Shown: positions 1 through 7,834, counted from the stretch's first letter. The stretch: DNA of 19,743 nt from an uncultured Lachnospiraceae bacterium (GCA_946409475.1 CAMJWQ010000016.1:1-19743), one strand, 5' to 3'. Numbers and translations: made by a program. Notes: a model not told the origin generated them from the letters alone.

Positions 1-556
1 TTTTTAAATCAAGGATGTTGGTTCCGGAAGCGTCGGAAAAATCAGTGACAAATTTTCCTGTCAGTTTATATATGATAAAATCTTTTGCCAAAAGCATCTT
101 ATAGGTTCTTTTATACAAATCCGGCTCATGATCTCTTATCCACATGAGCTTTTCCAAACTGTAACCGGCGCTGACACGGTGGCCCGTCAGCTCATACATA
201 CGGTCAAAGCCGACTTTTTCCTTTAATTGCAGAGTCTGTTCCTTTGCACGCTGGTCTGCCCAGATAAGTGCGGGACGCAGGGGCATACCCATGCTGTCTA
301 CAATAATACAGGAAGACATCTGCCCGGAAAAGGATATGGCCAATACGTCGGAAGGATTGATTCCCGATACGATGGTTCTGGTTGCCAGACATACGGCATT
401 CCACCAATCCATTGGGTTTTGTTCCGCACGGTTATCTGAAAAGAAATGAACATGATAGGGGACGGTAAAGCTCTTTACCAATTGTCCGTCCGTAGAAAAT
501 AAAGAAGCTTTATTGCCGGATGTACCTAAATCGTGGGCAATCAGATATTTACTCAA
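1..556 (-). CDS. FGGY-family carbohydrate kinase (xylulokinase-like), N-terminal part only
   Basis: This gene reads leftward and runs off the window edge, so 185 N-terminal residues are visible. The protein begins SKYLIAHDLGTSGNKASLF after the initiator, which contains the phosphate-binding DxGTSxxK motif of the FGGY/hexokinase-actin fold. Further on are WWNAV, an ISFSGQMSSCIIVD segment and IWADQRA, which align well with the substrate-side motifs of xylulokinase-type enzymes. The start is a TTG codon (554-556), chosen because a perfect AGGAGG (565-570) lies 8 bases upstream and no ATG fits. Such kinases phosphorylate pentoses, pentuloses or polyols in the cytoplasm with ATP. The exact substrate cannot be read from this fragment. 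The divergent aldolase gene and DeoR regulator suggest a shared sugar or polyol catabolic role. Confidence 0.88.
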   Translation of the reverse strand, partial: MSKYLIAHDLGTSGNKASLFSTDGQLVKSFTVPYHVHFFSDNRAEQNPMDWWNAVCLATRTIVSGINPSDVLAISFSGQMSSCIIVDSMGMPLRPALIWADQRAKEQTLQLKEKVGFDRMYELTGHRVSAGYSLEKLMWIRDHEPDLYKRTYKMLLAKDFIIYKLTGKFVTDFSDASGTNILDLK

Positions 557-627
557 TTCAGTATCCTCCTGGTTAAGATTTTTATATTATGATTCCCTTA
601 AGCCTTTTAATTAAATGAGATATTTAC

Positions 628-656
628 AGTATAGCATAGGTAAGATACAAAGTAAA
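628..656 (-). promoter_or_regulatory. Sigma-70-type promoter for the FGGY kinase
   Basis: On the minus strand TTTACT (651-656) is followed after 17 bases by TATACT (628-633), with TGC just upstream of the -10 giving an extended -10 element. Transcription would begin near 621 and leave a leader of about 65 bases before the TTG start. It is a sequence match only. Confidence 0.55.
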
Positions 657-672
657 CATAAGAAAGATAAAA

Positions 673-688
673 ACTTTCGTACGAAAGT
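673..688. promoter_or_regulatory. Perfect 16-bp palindrome, candidate DeoR-family operator
   Basis: ACTTTCGTACGAAAGT reads identically on both strands without a mismatch. TTTCG/CGAAA half-sites resemble operators described for DeoR-family sugar regulators. It lies 5 bases upstream of the -35 element of the deoR promoter and 16 bases from the -35 of the divergent kinase promoter. A bound regulator could therefore control both directions. The likely ligand-responsive protein is the adjacent DeoR regulator, giving autoregulation; this is inferred from position. Confidence 0.6.
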
Positions 689-693
689 AAAAG

Positions 694-722
694 TTGACAC
701 GTAAGAAACGAGGTGTTATGAT
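694..722 (+). promoter_or_regulatory. Consensus promoter for deoR-aldolase operon
   Basis: TTGACA (694-699), a 17-base spacer and TATGAT (717-722) form a near-perfect vegetative promoter. The predicted transcription start near 729 lies downstream of the ATG codons at 718 and 721. This supports the ATG at 751 as the real start of the regulator. Confidence 0.6.
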
Positions 723-750
723 GAAAAAAAAGTGGCAAAGGGTGCGGAGA

Positions 751-1497
751 ATGAAGGAAAGACATGCATTATTAGTGGAATACGTAAGCCGGCATGGAAA
801 GGTAGAAGTAAATGAATTGGCGGAATATCTGAAAACCTCCAATGTAACCGTCAGGAAAGATTTGGATGCCTTATCTGAAAGGGGGATTTTAAAAAGAGAA
901 AGAGGCTTTGCCGTTTTAAATGATCCTAATGATATTAATTATCGTATGGCCTTTCATTACCAATTAAAGAAACAAATTGCAGAAGCTGCAACGGATTCCG
1001 TAGAAGACGGAGAAACTCTTATTATTGAGGCGGGCTCTACCTGCGCCTTATTTGCCGAGGAGCTGGCAAAAAAGAAGAAGGATATTACCATTATTACGAA
1101 TTCCGCCCATATAGCGAATTTTGTTAAAGACTTCCCCAATGTAAATATCGTACTGCTTGGAGGAAATTATCAAAAGAAATGGCAGGCAGTTGTAGGACCT
1201 ATGACAAAAGCATGTATCAAAGAGCTTATGGTAGATAAAATATTTGTCGGTGCGGACGGCTACTCCCGGAACAACGGTTTTACGGGAGATGATTTAATCC
1301 GGCTGGATACGTTAAGGACCATGATGGAATCCGCAAAGCACACATATGTGCTGACAGAATCCGAAAAATTCAAAAAACCGGGGACAGTTTCTTTTTTGAA
1401 ATTAGAAGATGTGTATGAAATTATAACGGATTCGGGTATACCCGAAGAGGAGCTTGTATTTTTAAAGGAACAGGGAATAAAGGTCAAAATTATTTAA
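751..1497 (+). CDS. DeoR/GlpR-family transcriptional regulator
   Basis: A 248-residue protein, the usual family size. Residues about 1-57 form the winged helix (ERHALLVEYVSRHGKVEVNE, then LKTSNVTVRKDLDALSERG). The rest is the DeoR sugar-phosphate-sensing domain, recognised by IEAGSTCALFAEEL, ITNSAHIANF, VLLGGNY and KIFVGADGYSRNNGFT. It probably represses the kinase and aldolase genes and is released by a phosphorylated sugar. The frame is open up to a TTG at 694, with ATGs at 718 and 721. The start at 751 is preferred because it gives the typical family N-terminus, has AAAGGG 8 bases upstream, and lies after the predicted transcription start; a start at 721 (GAGGTG upstream) is the alternative. 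The aldolase gene follows after 14 bases. Confidence 0.92.
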   Translation: MKERHALLVEYVSRHGKVEVNELAEYLKTSNVTVRKDLDALSERGILKRERGFAVLNDPNDINYRMAFHYQLKKQIAEAATDSVEDGETLIIEAGSTCALFAEELAKKKKDITIITNSAHIANFVKDFPNVNIVLLGGNYQKKWQAVVGPMTKACIKELMVDKIFVGADGYSRNNGFTGDDLIRLDTLRTMMESAKHTYVLTESEKFKKPGTVSFLKLEDVYEIITDSGIPEEELVFLKEQGIKVKII

Positions 1498-1511
1498 AGG
1501 AGATTAAGGAA

Positions 1512-2189
1512 ATGGAATACTTATTGGATACGGCAAATTTAAAGGATATTAGATTTTATCAGGAATATTTTCCTGTTACGGGAGTTACCTCAAATCCGAC
1601 GATTATAAAAAAAGAAGGAAAAGTGGATTTCTTTGCACATATGAGGGAGATCCGTTCCGTTATCGGAAAGGAAAAAAGCCTTCATATTCAAGTGACGGCA
1701 AAGGATGCTGACGGTATGCTGAAGGATGCGGATGCTATTGTGCAGAAGGTGGACGATAAGGTTTATGTAAAAGTGCCGGTAACCTTAGAAGGAATAAGAG
1801 TAATCCGGCTGTTAAAGGCCCGGGGTATTCATGTCACGGCTACCGCAGTCTATACAAAGCAGCAGGGATTTTTGGCGATGGAAGCGGGAGCGGATTTTAT
1901 TGCGCCCTACTATAATCGGATGGAAGCCGGCTGCATCAATCCCGATGAGGTAATTGCCGGCTTTGCAGCCATGATAGAGAAGTACGAATATCCGGCTAAA
2001 ATATTGGCCGCCAGCTTTAAAAATGCGGGACAGGTAGACCAGGCATTTCTGGCAGGGGCACAGGCCGCAACTATGGATCCGCAAATACTGGTTCAGGCCT
2101 TGAAAATGCCTTCTATTTTAAAAGCCGTAGATGATTTTACCGGAGACTGGATTGAAATTTTTGGTGATAAAATGATTTCAGAGATGTAA
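1512..2189 (+). CDS. fsa: Fructose-6-phosphate aldolase/transaldolase-like protein (TalC/FSA type)
   Basis: A 225-residue small-transaldolase TIM barrel. Visible family features are LLDTANL at the start (Asp6), GVTSNPTII (24-32), the Schiff-base Lys87 in YVKVPVT, TATAVYTKQQG, APYYNRMEAG and ILAASFKNAGQV. Two positions favour aldolase rather than transaldolase activity: Gln60 corresponds to Gln59 of E. coli FSA, where transaldolases carry Glu, and Tyr133 corresponds to FSA Tyr131, where transaldolase B carries Phe. FSA enzymes cleave fructose 6-phosphate to glyceraldehyde 3-phosphate and dihydroxyacetone. The true substrate could be another ketose phosphate made by the divergent FGGY kinase. 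A strong AAAGGAG lies upstream of the ATG and the gene is cotranscribed with deoR. No convincing terminator follows. Confidence 0.87.
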   Translation: MEYLLDTANLKDIRFYQEYFPVTGVTSNPTIIKKEGKVDFFAHMREIRSVIGKEKSLHIQVTAKDADGMLKDADAIVQKVDDKVYVKVPVTLEGIRVIRLLKARGIHVTATAVYTKQQGFLAMEAGADFIAPYYNRMEAGCINPDEVIAGFAAMIEKYEYPAKILAASFKNAGQVDQAFLAGAQAATMDPQILVQALKMPSILKAVDDFTGDWIEIFGDKMISEM

Positions 2190-2230
2190 AAGCATTCGAT
2201 TTTTTATTGTATTTGTAAAAAAACAAAAGT

Positions 2231-2248
2231 CTGATAAAAATTTATCAA
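2231..2248. promoter_or_regulatory. Candidate Rex operator upstream of hydrogenase operon
   Basis: CTGATAAAAATTTATCAA matches the general Rex half-site arrangement TTGNNAANNNNTTNNCAA at all but the first base and contains a perfect inverted repeat (2232-2247, arms TGATAAA and TTTATCA). It lies about 70 bases upstream of the hydC start and shortly upstream of a possible -10 (TATAGT, 2274-2279), for which I see no good -35. Rex represses fermentative redox genes in Clostridia when NADH is low, and an NADH-linked hydrogenase is a plausible target. No rex gene is in the window. Confidence 0.42.
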
Positions 2249-2316
2249 ATTTCTCTTTATTGATTCTCAATAATATAGTAAAATACAAGTACGACTTTGA
2301 GAAAGGAAGGTTTAGA

Positions 2317-2796
2317 ATGCTAGAACAATCGTATTATGACAAAGCTGATGAAATCATCGCAGAGCATGGCAGAATACAGAAAGCTCTGATACCTATTATT
2401 CAGGATATTCAGGCGTATTACCGTTACCTGCCTTCTGAATTGTTAAGTTACGTTGCTCTGCAGCTGGGGATCAATGAGGCAAAAGCATATAGTGTGGCAA
2501 CGTTTTACGAAAACTTTTCATTTGAAGCAAAAGGAAAGTATGTCATTCGTGTCTGTGACGGCACGGCATGTCATGTAAGAAAATCATCCCTTATTTTAGA
2601 AAGACTGTATAAGGAACTGGGATTATCCAAAGAAAAACACACAACTGACGATATGCTGTTCACACTGGAAACGGTATCCTGTTTAGGTGCCTGCGGCCTG
2701 GCACCGGTACTTACGGTAAATGATGAAGTACATCCGTCTATGACACCGGAAAAGGTAAGTGAACTTATCGCAGGATTGAGGGGTGAGCAGGCATGA
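2317..2796 (+). CDS. hydC: NAD-linked [FeFe]-hydrogenase, NuoE-like [2Fe-2S] subunit
   Basis: A 159-residue thioredoxin-fold [2Fe-2S] protein of the NuoE/24-kDa family. The cluster ligands are Cys80 and Cys85 (CDGTAC) and Cys122 and Cys126 (CLGAC). The N-terminal helical part (IIAEHGRIQKALIPIIQDIQ) is also typical. The subunit relays electrons next to the flavoprotein subunit in bifurcating hydrogenases; it also occurs in complex I, but no other complex I gene is here. The start at 2317 is chosen because AAAGGAAGG lies 6 bases upstream; an upstream in-frame ATG at 2260 lacks a site and lies in promoter-like sequence. Its TGA stop overlaps the next start codon (ATGA), indicating translational coupling. 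Confidence 0.92.
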   Translation: MLEQSYYDKADEIIAEHGRIQKALIPIIQDIQAYYRYLPSELLSYVALQLGINEAKAYSVATFYENFSFEAKGKYVIRVCDGTACHVRKSSLILERLYKELGLSKEKHTTDDMLFTLETVSCLGACGLAPVLTVNDEVHPSMTPEKVSELIAGLRGEQA

Positions 2797-4664
2797 AATT
2801 AGAGAGCAGAGAAGACCTGCAGATATCCAGAAAGCAGGCAATCAATAAAATAAAAAAAGAAGACTGCCGTATCCTGATTTGTGCAGGCACAGGATGTCTG
2901 GCAGGCGGTTCGGAAAAGATTTATAAGAAATTAAAAGAAATGGCGGAAGGCATAGAAGGAATTTCATTAGAATTCGGACCGGAAGCAGCTCATATAGGAG
3001 TACACCAGAGCGGCTGTCATGGCTTTTGTGAAATGGGCCCCTTAGTTCGTATAGAACCTTGGAATTATTTATACATTAAGGTGAAGGAAGAGGATTGTGA
3101 GGAAATATTTCAAAAGACCGTTTTAAAGGGACAACCGGTAGAGCGTTTACTGTATGAACAGGACGGCAGGATATATCCTGAGCAGGAAAAAATACCTTTT
3201 TATGCGAAGCAAACGAGACTTGTACTGAAAAACTGCGGACATATCAATGCGGAAGACATGGATGAATACATAGCAATGGGTGGATACGAAGCCCTTGAAA
3301 AAGCATTATTTGAAATGTCTCCCGTGGAAATAGTGGAAGAAATTTTAAAATCCAACCTGCGTGGCCGTGGAGGCGGCGGCTTCCAGACAGGCTATAAATG
3401 GAAGCAGGTTGCCAGACAGCCGGAAAAAATCCGTTACGTAGTCTGTAATGGTGATGAGGGAGATCCTGGCGCTTTCATGGATCGAAGTATAATGGAGGGC
3501 GACCCTCATAAAATGCTGGAGGGTATGATTATTGCCGGTTATGCTGTCGGTGCCCAGGAAGGCTATATCTATGTTCGTGCCGAATATCCTTTGGCAATCA
3601 AGCGTTTAAAAATCGCGATTAAGGAGGCAGAAGAAAACGGAATCTTAGGAGATAATATTTTAGGCTCCGGTTACGGCTTCCGTATCCATATTAACCGCGG
3701 AGCGGGTGCCTTTGTCTGTGGAGAGGGAAGTGCATTAACGGCGTCTATCGAAGGAGAAAGAGGTATGCCCCGTACAAAGCCTCCCAGAACGGTGGAACAG
3801 GGACTTTTTGCCAAGCCTACCGTGTTAAATAATGTGGAAACCTATGCCAACGTATCTATGATTATTAAAAACGGGGCAGAGTGGTACCATGAAATCGGTA
3901 CGGAAGGAAGTCCGGGAACAAAGGCATTTGCCCTTACCGGAAGTGTGAAAAACACAGGCTTGATAGAAGTACCTATGGGAACCACCCTTCGTGAAATTGT
4001 TTTTGATATCGGCGGCGGTCTTAAGAACGACGGGGAATTTAAAGCCGTACAAATCGGCGGACCCTCCGGCGGCTGTCTTGTTTCCAATAATTTGGATGTA
4101 AAACTGGATTTTGACTCTTTAAAGAAATTAGGTGCCATGATCGGGTCCGGCGGACTTGTCGTTATGGACGACGGAACCTGTATGGTAGAAGTAGCCAGGT
4201 TCTTTATGAACTTTACGCAGAATGAAAGCTGCGGAAAATGCGTACCCTGTCGTGAAGGAACAAAGCGAATGTTAGAAATTCTGGAACGTATTGTAGCCGG
4301 AAACGGTTCCCTGGAAGATTTGGATCTGCTGGAGGAATTGGGAGAGGCCATTACGGCAACGGCACTGTGCGGATTAGGGAAAAGTGCGGCTCTCCCCGTA
4401 CTTAGTACATTAAAGAATTTCCGTGAGGAATATGTGGAGCATGTGGTTGACAAACGCTGTAAGACCGGTAACTGTCAGGCTATGATTAAGTATGTGATTA
4501 ATCCGGCGGCTTGTAAGGGATGCTCCAAATGCGCACGTAATTGTCCTGTCGGCGCCATTAGCGGAAAAATAAAAGAACCCTATGTAATTGATGGTGAGAA
4601 ATGTATTAAGTGTGGTGCATGCCTGGATAACTGTCCATTTGGTGCCATTTATACGGAAAACTAG
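2793..4664 (+). CDS. hydB: NAD-linked [FeFe]-hydrogenase, NuoF-like flavoprotein subunit
   Basis: A 623-residue multidomain flavoprotein. In order: an N-terminal thioredoxin-like [2Fe-2S] domain (Cys30, Cys35, Cys75, Cys79); a NuoF core with GRGGGGFQTG (191-200) for NADH and NGDEGDPG (219-226) for FMN; an N3-type [4Fe-4S] site (ESCGKCVPC, Cys480, Cys483, Cys486, with Cys526); and a C-terminal two-[4Fe-4S] ferredoxin domain (Cys574/577/580/584 and Cys604/607/610/614). This layout matches HydB of electron-bifurcating hydrogenases, where FMN couples NADH, ferredoxin and the H-cluster subunit. Complex I NuoF lacks the N-terminal [2Fe-2S] domain and the C-terminal ferredoxin, which supports the hydrogenase assignment. 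It overlaps hydC by 4 bases, and hydA follows after 14 bases. Cytoplasmic, with no signal peptide or membrane segment. Confidence 0.95.
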   Translation: MKLESREDLQISRKQAINKIKKEDCRILICAGTGCLAGGSEKIYKKLKEMAEGIEGISLEFGPEAAHIGVHQSGCHGFCEMGPLVRIEPWNYLYIKVKEEDCEEIFQKTVLKGQPVERLLYEQDGRIYPEQEKIPFYAKQTRLVLKNCGHINAEDMDEYIAMGGYEALEKALFEMSPVEIVEEILKSNLRGRGGGGFQTGYKWKQVARQPEKIRYVVCNGDEGDPGAFMDRSIMEGDPHKMLEGMIIAGYAVGAQEGYIYVRAEYPLAIKRLKIAIKEAEENGILGDNILGSGYGFRIHINRGAGAFVCGEGSALTASIEGERGMPRTKPPRTVEQGLFAKPTVLNNVETYANVSMIIKNGAEWYHEIGTEGSPGTKAFALTGSVKNTGLIEVPMGTTLREIVFDIGGGLKNDGEFKAVQIGGPSGGCLVSNNLDVKLDFDSLKKLGAMIGSGGLVVMDDGTCMVEVARFFMNFTQNESCGKCVPCREGTKRMLEILERIVAGNGSLEDLDLLEELGEAITATALCGLGKSAALPVLSTLKNFREEYVEHVVDKRCKTGNCQAMIKYVINPAACKGCSKCARNCPVGAISGKIKEPYVIDGEKCIKCGACLDNCPFGAIYTEN

Positions 4665-4678
4665 GAGGAAGGTTGATT

Positions 4679-6370
4679 ATGGATTATATAACAATAGATA
4701 CGAAGCGTGTGCCTATTGAAGGAGAAAAGAATGTTCTCTCCCTCATACGTAAAGCGGGTATAGATTTACCGACATTTTGTTATCATTCTGAGCTTTCCAT
4801 CTATGGAGCCTGCAGAATGTGCGTAGTGGAAGATGAGCGTGGACGTATTTTTGCATCCTGTTCCGAGCAGCCAAGACCGGGAATGGTAATCTATACAAAT
4901 ACGAAAAAAATCCAGGCATACCGCCGTTTAATTATTGAGCTTTTGCTTTCTGCCCATTGCAGGGACTGTACCACCTGCCAGAAAAACGGAACCTGTTCCT
5001 TACAGGAGCTGGCATACCGCGTAGGAGTACATGCGGTTCGATTCTTAAATGATAAAAAAAGAATAGCATTGGATATGAGCTCCCCGTCCATTGTCAGAGA
5101 CCCGAATAAATGTATTTTATGCGGTGACTGTGTGCGTACCTGTGATGAAATCCAGGGGATCGGAGCCATTGATTTTGCCTTCAGAGGCTCCAAGACACAG
5201 GTTATGCCTGCCTTTGATAAAACATTAGCGGAAACAGACTGCGTGGGATGCGGACAATGTGTAACAGTCTGTCCTACGGCGGCTATTTCCATACGTACCA
5301 ATGTGACGCAGATATGGAATGCCATTGATGATCCTAATGTACGTGTCGTGGCACAGATAGCACCCGCCGTTCGTGTGGCTGTAGGGGATAGCTTTAATAT
5401 ACCGAAGGGCGAAAACTGCTTCGGTATATTAGTGGCAGCACTAAGAACTATGGGATTTGATGAAATTTATGACACCAGCTTTGCAGCGGATTTAACCGTT
5501 ATGGAGGAATCGAAGGAACTGGCAGAACGTCTGGAAAAGAACGAAAAACTGCCCTTATTCACCTCCTGTTGTCCCGGCTGGGTAAAATACTGTGAGAATA
5601 AATATCCGGAATTTAAGGATAATATATCTACCTGCCGCTCACCTCAGGGAATGTTTTCCGCTGTCATTAAAGATTACTTTAAGGAAAAGGATGAGAAAGA
5701 CGGAAAACGTACCGTGGTGGTATCCATTATGCCCTGTACGGCTAAAAAGGGAGAAATTTTAAGACCGGACAATTTTACGGAAGGCAGACAGGATACGGAT
5801 TTTGTAATTACTACGCAGGAAGTGGTTCGTATGATTAAGCAGGTGGGAATCCAGTTCGAACAATTAGAGGCAGAAGCTGCCGATATGCCCTTTGGAGTTG
5901 CCTCAGGCGGAGGAACGATTTTCGGAACCACCGGTGGTGTAACGGAAGCCGTTCTCCGAAGGCTTGCGAAAGAGAAAAACTATAAGAACCTGAAAGAAAT
6001 CAGCTATATGGGAGTCCGCGGTGATGAATTGATCAAAGAAGCCACGGTTTCATTAGGTGACAGAGAAGTGAAAATTGCTGTGGTGCATAGCTTGGGAAAA
6101 GCAGGTGAATTGCTGGAAATGATGAAATCCGGAGAGGCCGGTTATGATTTCGTAGAGGTTATGGCATGCCGCAGAGGCTGTATCATGGGTGGAGGCCAGC
6201 CTCCCTTTGCAGGCCCCAGAACAAAGAAAAGCAGAATGGAAGGCCTATATAAGATAGACAGTATGTCAAACATTCGCTATCCGGATGAGAATCCTGTTTT
6301 ACTTCAGATGTATGATAATTTTCTTGCGGGAAAAGAACATAAGCTGCTGCATAGAAATTTAGCGGAGTAG
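4679..6370 (+). CDS. hydA: [FeFe]-hydrogenase catalytic subunit (bifurcating type)
   Basis: A 563-residue enzyme that reduces protons to H2 or oxidises H2. All cluster ligands are present. The N-terminal [2Fe-2S] site uses Cys34, Cys45, Cys48 and Cys61. A His-ligated [4Fe-4S] site uses His93, Cys97, Cys100 and Cys106. Two ferredoxin-type [4Fe-4S] sites use Cys145/148/151/155 and Cys188/191/194/198. The H-cluster motifs are TSCCPGW (Cys297 proton relay, Cys298 ligand), MPCTAKKGE (Cys353) and MACRRGCIMGGGQP (Cys497, Cys501). The enzyme therefore looks fully active. Length and layout resemble the M3-type clostridial enzyme, but the hydC and hydB partners place it in the NAD- and ferredoxin-linked bifurcating group. 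ATG at 4679 is chosen over TTG at 4673 because AGGAGGAAGG (4663-4672) is better spaced. Maturases HydE, HydF and HydG are not in the window. Confidence 0.96.
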   Translation: MDYITIDTKRVPIEGEKNVLSLIRKAGIDLPTFCYHSELSIYGACRMCVVEDERGRIFASCSEQPRPGMVIYTNTKKIQAYRRLIIELLLSAHCRDCTTCQKNGTCSLQELAYRVGVHAVRFLNDKKRIALDMSSPSIVRDPNKCILCGDCVRTCDEIQGIGAIDFAFRGSKTQVMPAFDKTLAETDCVGCGQCVTVCPTAAISIRTNVTQIWNAIDDPNVRVVAQIAPAVRVAVGDSFNIPKGENCFGILVAALRTMGFDEIYDTSFAADLTVMEESKELAERLEKNEKLPLFTSCCPGWVKYCENKYPEFKDNISTCRSPQGMFSAVIKDYFKEKDEKDGKRTVVVSIMPCTAKKGEILRPDNFTEGRQDTDFVITTQEVVRMIKQVGIQFEQLEAEAADMPFGVASGGGTIFGTTGGVTEAVLRRLAKEKNYKNLKEISYMGVRGDELIKEATVSLGDREVKIAVVHSLGKAGELLEMMKSGEAGYDFVEVMACRRGCIMGGGQPPFAGPRTKKSRMEGLYKIDSMSNIRYPDENPVLLQMYDNFLAGKEHKLLHRNLAE

Positions 6371-6378
6371 GTTGGAAA

Positions 6379-6407
6379 ACAGATAATGACAGGTATCTGT
6401 CGTCATT
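6379..6407 (+). other. Alternative hairpins in the hydA 3' region
   Basis: Two short stems share bases and exclude each other: ACAGATA (6379-6385) with TATCTGT (6394-6400), and AATGAC (6385-6390) with GTCATT (6402-6407). No U-tract follows. They could be a simple 3'-end stabiliser. Significance is uncertain. Confidence 0.3.
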
Positions 6408-6427
6408 GAAATAGTATTTAAGAAAGA

Positions 6428-6483
6428 CCGCTGTATAAGTCTCTTATTTAAGAAAGACTTATATGGCGGCTGTTTTTTTTTTG
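6428..6483 (+). terminator. Intrinsic terminator of the hyd operon
   Basis: A 15-bp stem pairs 6428-6442 with 6455-6469, including two G-U pairs, around a 12-base loop. A run of eleven T follows almost at once (6472 onward). It lies 57 bases after the hydA stop and should end the hydrogenase transcript. The sequence TATTTAAGAAAGAC occurs twice here (6415-6428 and 6445-6458). Confidence 0.88.
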
Positions 6484-6535
6484 TTACCCTTTACTTTTGG
6501 TATGTGTTTTCCGATATTACTTATATGACAAGTGC

Positions 6536-6563
6536 ATACGCACCAAACCTTTATCATACAGTA
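6536..6563 (+). promoter_or_regulatory. Possible sporulation (sigma-E/K type) promoter
   Basis: GCATA (ATA at 6536-6538), a 16-base gap and CATACAGTA (6555-6563) resemble the sigma-E consensus (ATA, then CATACAhT), with one mismatch in the -10. The -10 also fits CATAnnnTA of sigma-K. It lies about 57 bases before the glycosyltransferase start. Short motifs such as this occur by chance. Confidence 0.35.
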
Positions 6564-6619
6564 CAAAGAATAATAACCGGTTATTTATTATGTTGTACCA
6601 GCAGCCAGGTGAGATACAA

Positions 6620-7834
6620 ATGACAGACATAAAAAAATGGAATATCAAAAAATTGATTCTATTTCAAGGCGGAGTAGAAACCTTAAGCTATTTTTCCTTC
6701 AGATTAGCCGAAGCTTTTGAGAAGCTGGGATATGAGGTCTTTATATTTGATTTGAAAAAGGATGTGGAGGATTATGCAAGGCTGTTGTGGTTTTGTGAAG
6801 CTTATGAAACAGCCATGGTGACCTTTAACTTTATAGGAATAAGCGGTGAAAAAATATTTGAGATAAATAATGGGGGGACCTTTTGGGACCATAGGAATAT
6901 TCTTTGCCTGAATATTGTAGTGGATCATCCCTTTTATTACCATAAGCCCCTTACAAACCCGCCGCTTCATTATATACAATTTTGTATAGACAGGCTTCAT
7001 ATAAGCTATATGAAGAAATTCTTTCCAAACATTTCAAAAGTCTCCTTTCTTCCCCTGGCAGGAACACAGGTCTGTGAGGATTTTCAGCCATATCATAAGC
7101 GTGAGATCGATTTATTATTCACCGGAAACTATACGGAACCGAAAAAATTTGAATCCTATATAACCGGCAGCGGTAAAGAGTATGAGGATTTTTACCGTTC
7201 CATTATTACAGATTTACTGGAACATACTTTTATGCCTGTTGATAAGGCAATTGAAGGACATATCAGGGCGGAGCTGGGAGAGGTTTCAAAAGATGATATG
7301 AAGAGTTGTATGAAAAACATGATTTTTATAGATTTATATGTCAGATTTTATTTTAGGGGACTTATTATAAAAACACTGGTGGATAACGGAATAAAGGTTC
7401 ATGTACTTGGTGCCGGATGGGACAAATTGGATTGCATACATAAAGAAAATCTGGTAAATGGCGGTTCGGTGGATTCCTTTACCTGTATCCGGCAGATGGG
7501 CAATGCTAAAATTTCCTTAAATATTATGCCGTGGCTTAAGGACGGGGCACATGACCGGATTTTTAATACGATGTTGAGTAAATCGGTAAGCTTAAGCGAC
7601 TCCAGTGCTTATATTGACGAACTGTTTTTAGACAGGAAGGAGATAATGCTGTATTCATTGGAACGAATTTCAGAGCTTCCTCAGCATGTCTTATATTTGC
7701 TGGAATATCCGAAGCTTGCGGAAGAAATAGCAGAGGCAGGCTACAGAAAAGCCGGAAAATACCATACATGGGAGCACCGGGCCTATGAACTGGATAAATA
7801 CATGAAATCGTACGGGGTGCCGCTTCTTCCCTGA
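6620..7834 (+). CDS. CgeB-like glycosyltransferase family protein
   Basis: A 404-residue cytoplasmic protein without signal peptide or membrane segments. The N-terminal half begins with a Rossmann-like segment (KLILFQGGVETLSYFSFRLA, then LGYEVFIFDL). The C-terminal half has the features of CgeB/family-1-like glycosyltransferases: IDLLFTGNYTEP, VHVLGAGWDKL, MGNAKISLNIMPWLKDGAHDRIFNTMLSKSVSLSD, and a C-terminal ...AGYRKAGKYHTWEHRAYEL. The HDRIFNTMLSKSV stretch corresponds to the nucleotide-sugar-binding region of GT-B enzymes. CgeB of Bacillus is involved in the spore surface layer, and the next gene also looks spore-related. Donor and acceptor are unknown. The start at 6620 has AGGTGA 7 bases upstream; upstream in-frame starts run into promoter-like sequence. 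The family assignment is by motif recognition only. Confidence 0.72.
   Translation: MTDIKKWNIKKLILFQGGVETLSYFSFRLAEAFEKLGYEVFIFDLKKDVEDYARLLWFCEAYETAMVTFNFIGISGEKIFEINNGGTFWDHRNILCLNIVVDHPFYYHKPLTNPPLHYIQFCIDRLHISYMKKFFPNISKVSFLPLAGTQVCEDFQPYHKREIDLLFTGNYTEPKKFESYITGSGKEYEDFYRSIITDLLEHTFMPVDKAIEGHIRAELGEVSKDDMKSCMKNMIFIDLYVRFYFRGLIIKTLVDNGIKVHVLGAGWDKLDCIHKENLVNGGSVDSFTCIRQMGNAKISLNIMPWLKDGAHDRIFNTMLSKSVSLSDSSAYIDELFLDRKEIMLYSLERISELPQHVLYLLEYPKLAEEIAEAGYRKAGKYHTWEHRAYELDKYMKSYGVPLLP

Noticed and set aside
694..750. Longer N-terminus of the DeoR regulator from TTG 694 or ATG 718/721
   Set aside because: These codons overlap the consensus -35 and -10 elements and add a basic tail not typical of the family. 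The 721 start remains possible if another promoter is used.
2212..2227. Terminator after the aldolase gene (TTTGT/ACAAA stem)
   Set aside because: The stem is only five AT-rich pairs with no T-run after it, so it is not a credible terminator.
3842..4453. 203-residue antisense ORF inside hydB
   Set aside because: It mirrors the codon pattern of a well-supported gene, has no recognisable domain and no convincing ribosome-binding site.
2317..4664. Complex I (nuoE/nuoF) genes
   Set aside because: HydB carries an extra N-terminal [2Fe-2S] domain and a C-terminal two-cluster ferredoxin, and the next gene is a complete [FeFe]-hydrogenase; no other nuo gene is present.
6415..6458. CRISPR-like or mobile-element repeat from the 14-bp TATTTAAGAAAGAC duplication
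   Set aside because: There are only two copies and the second lies in the loop and arm of the terminator, so a local duplication is enough to explain it.
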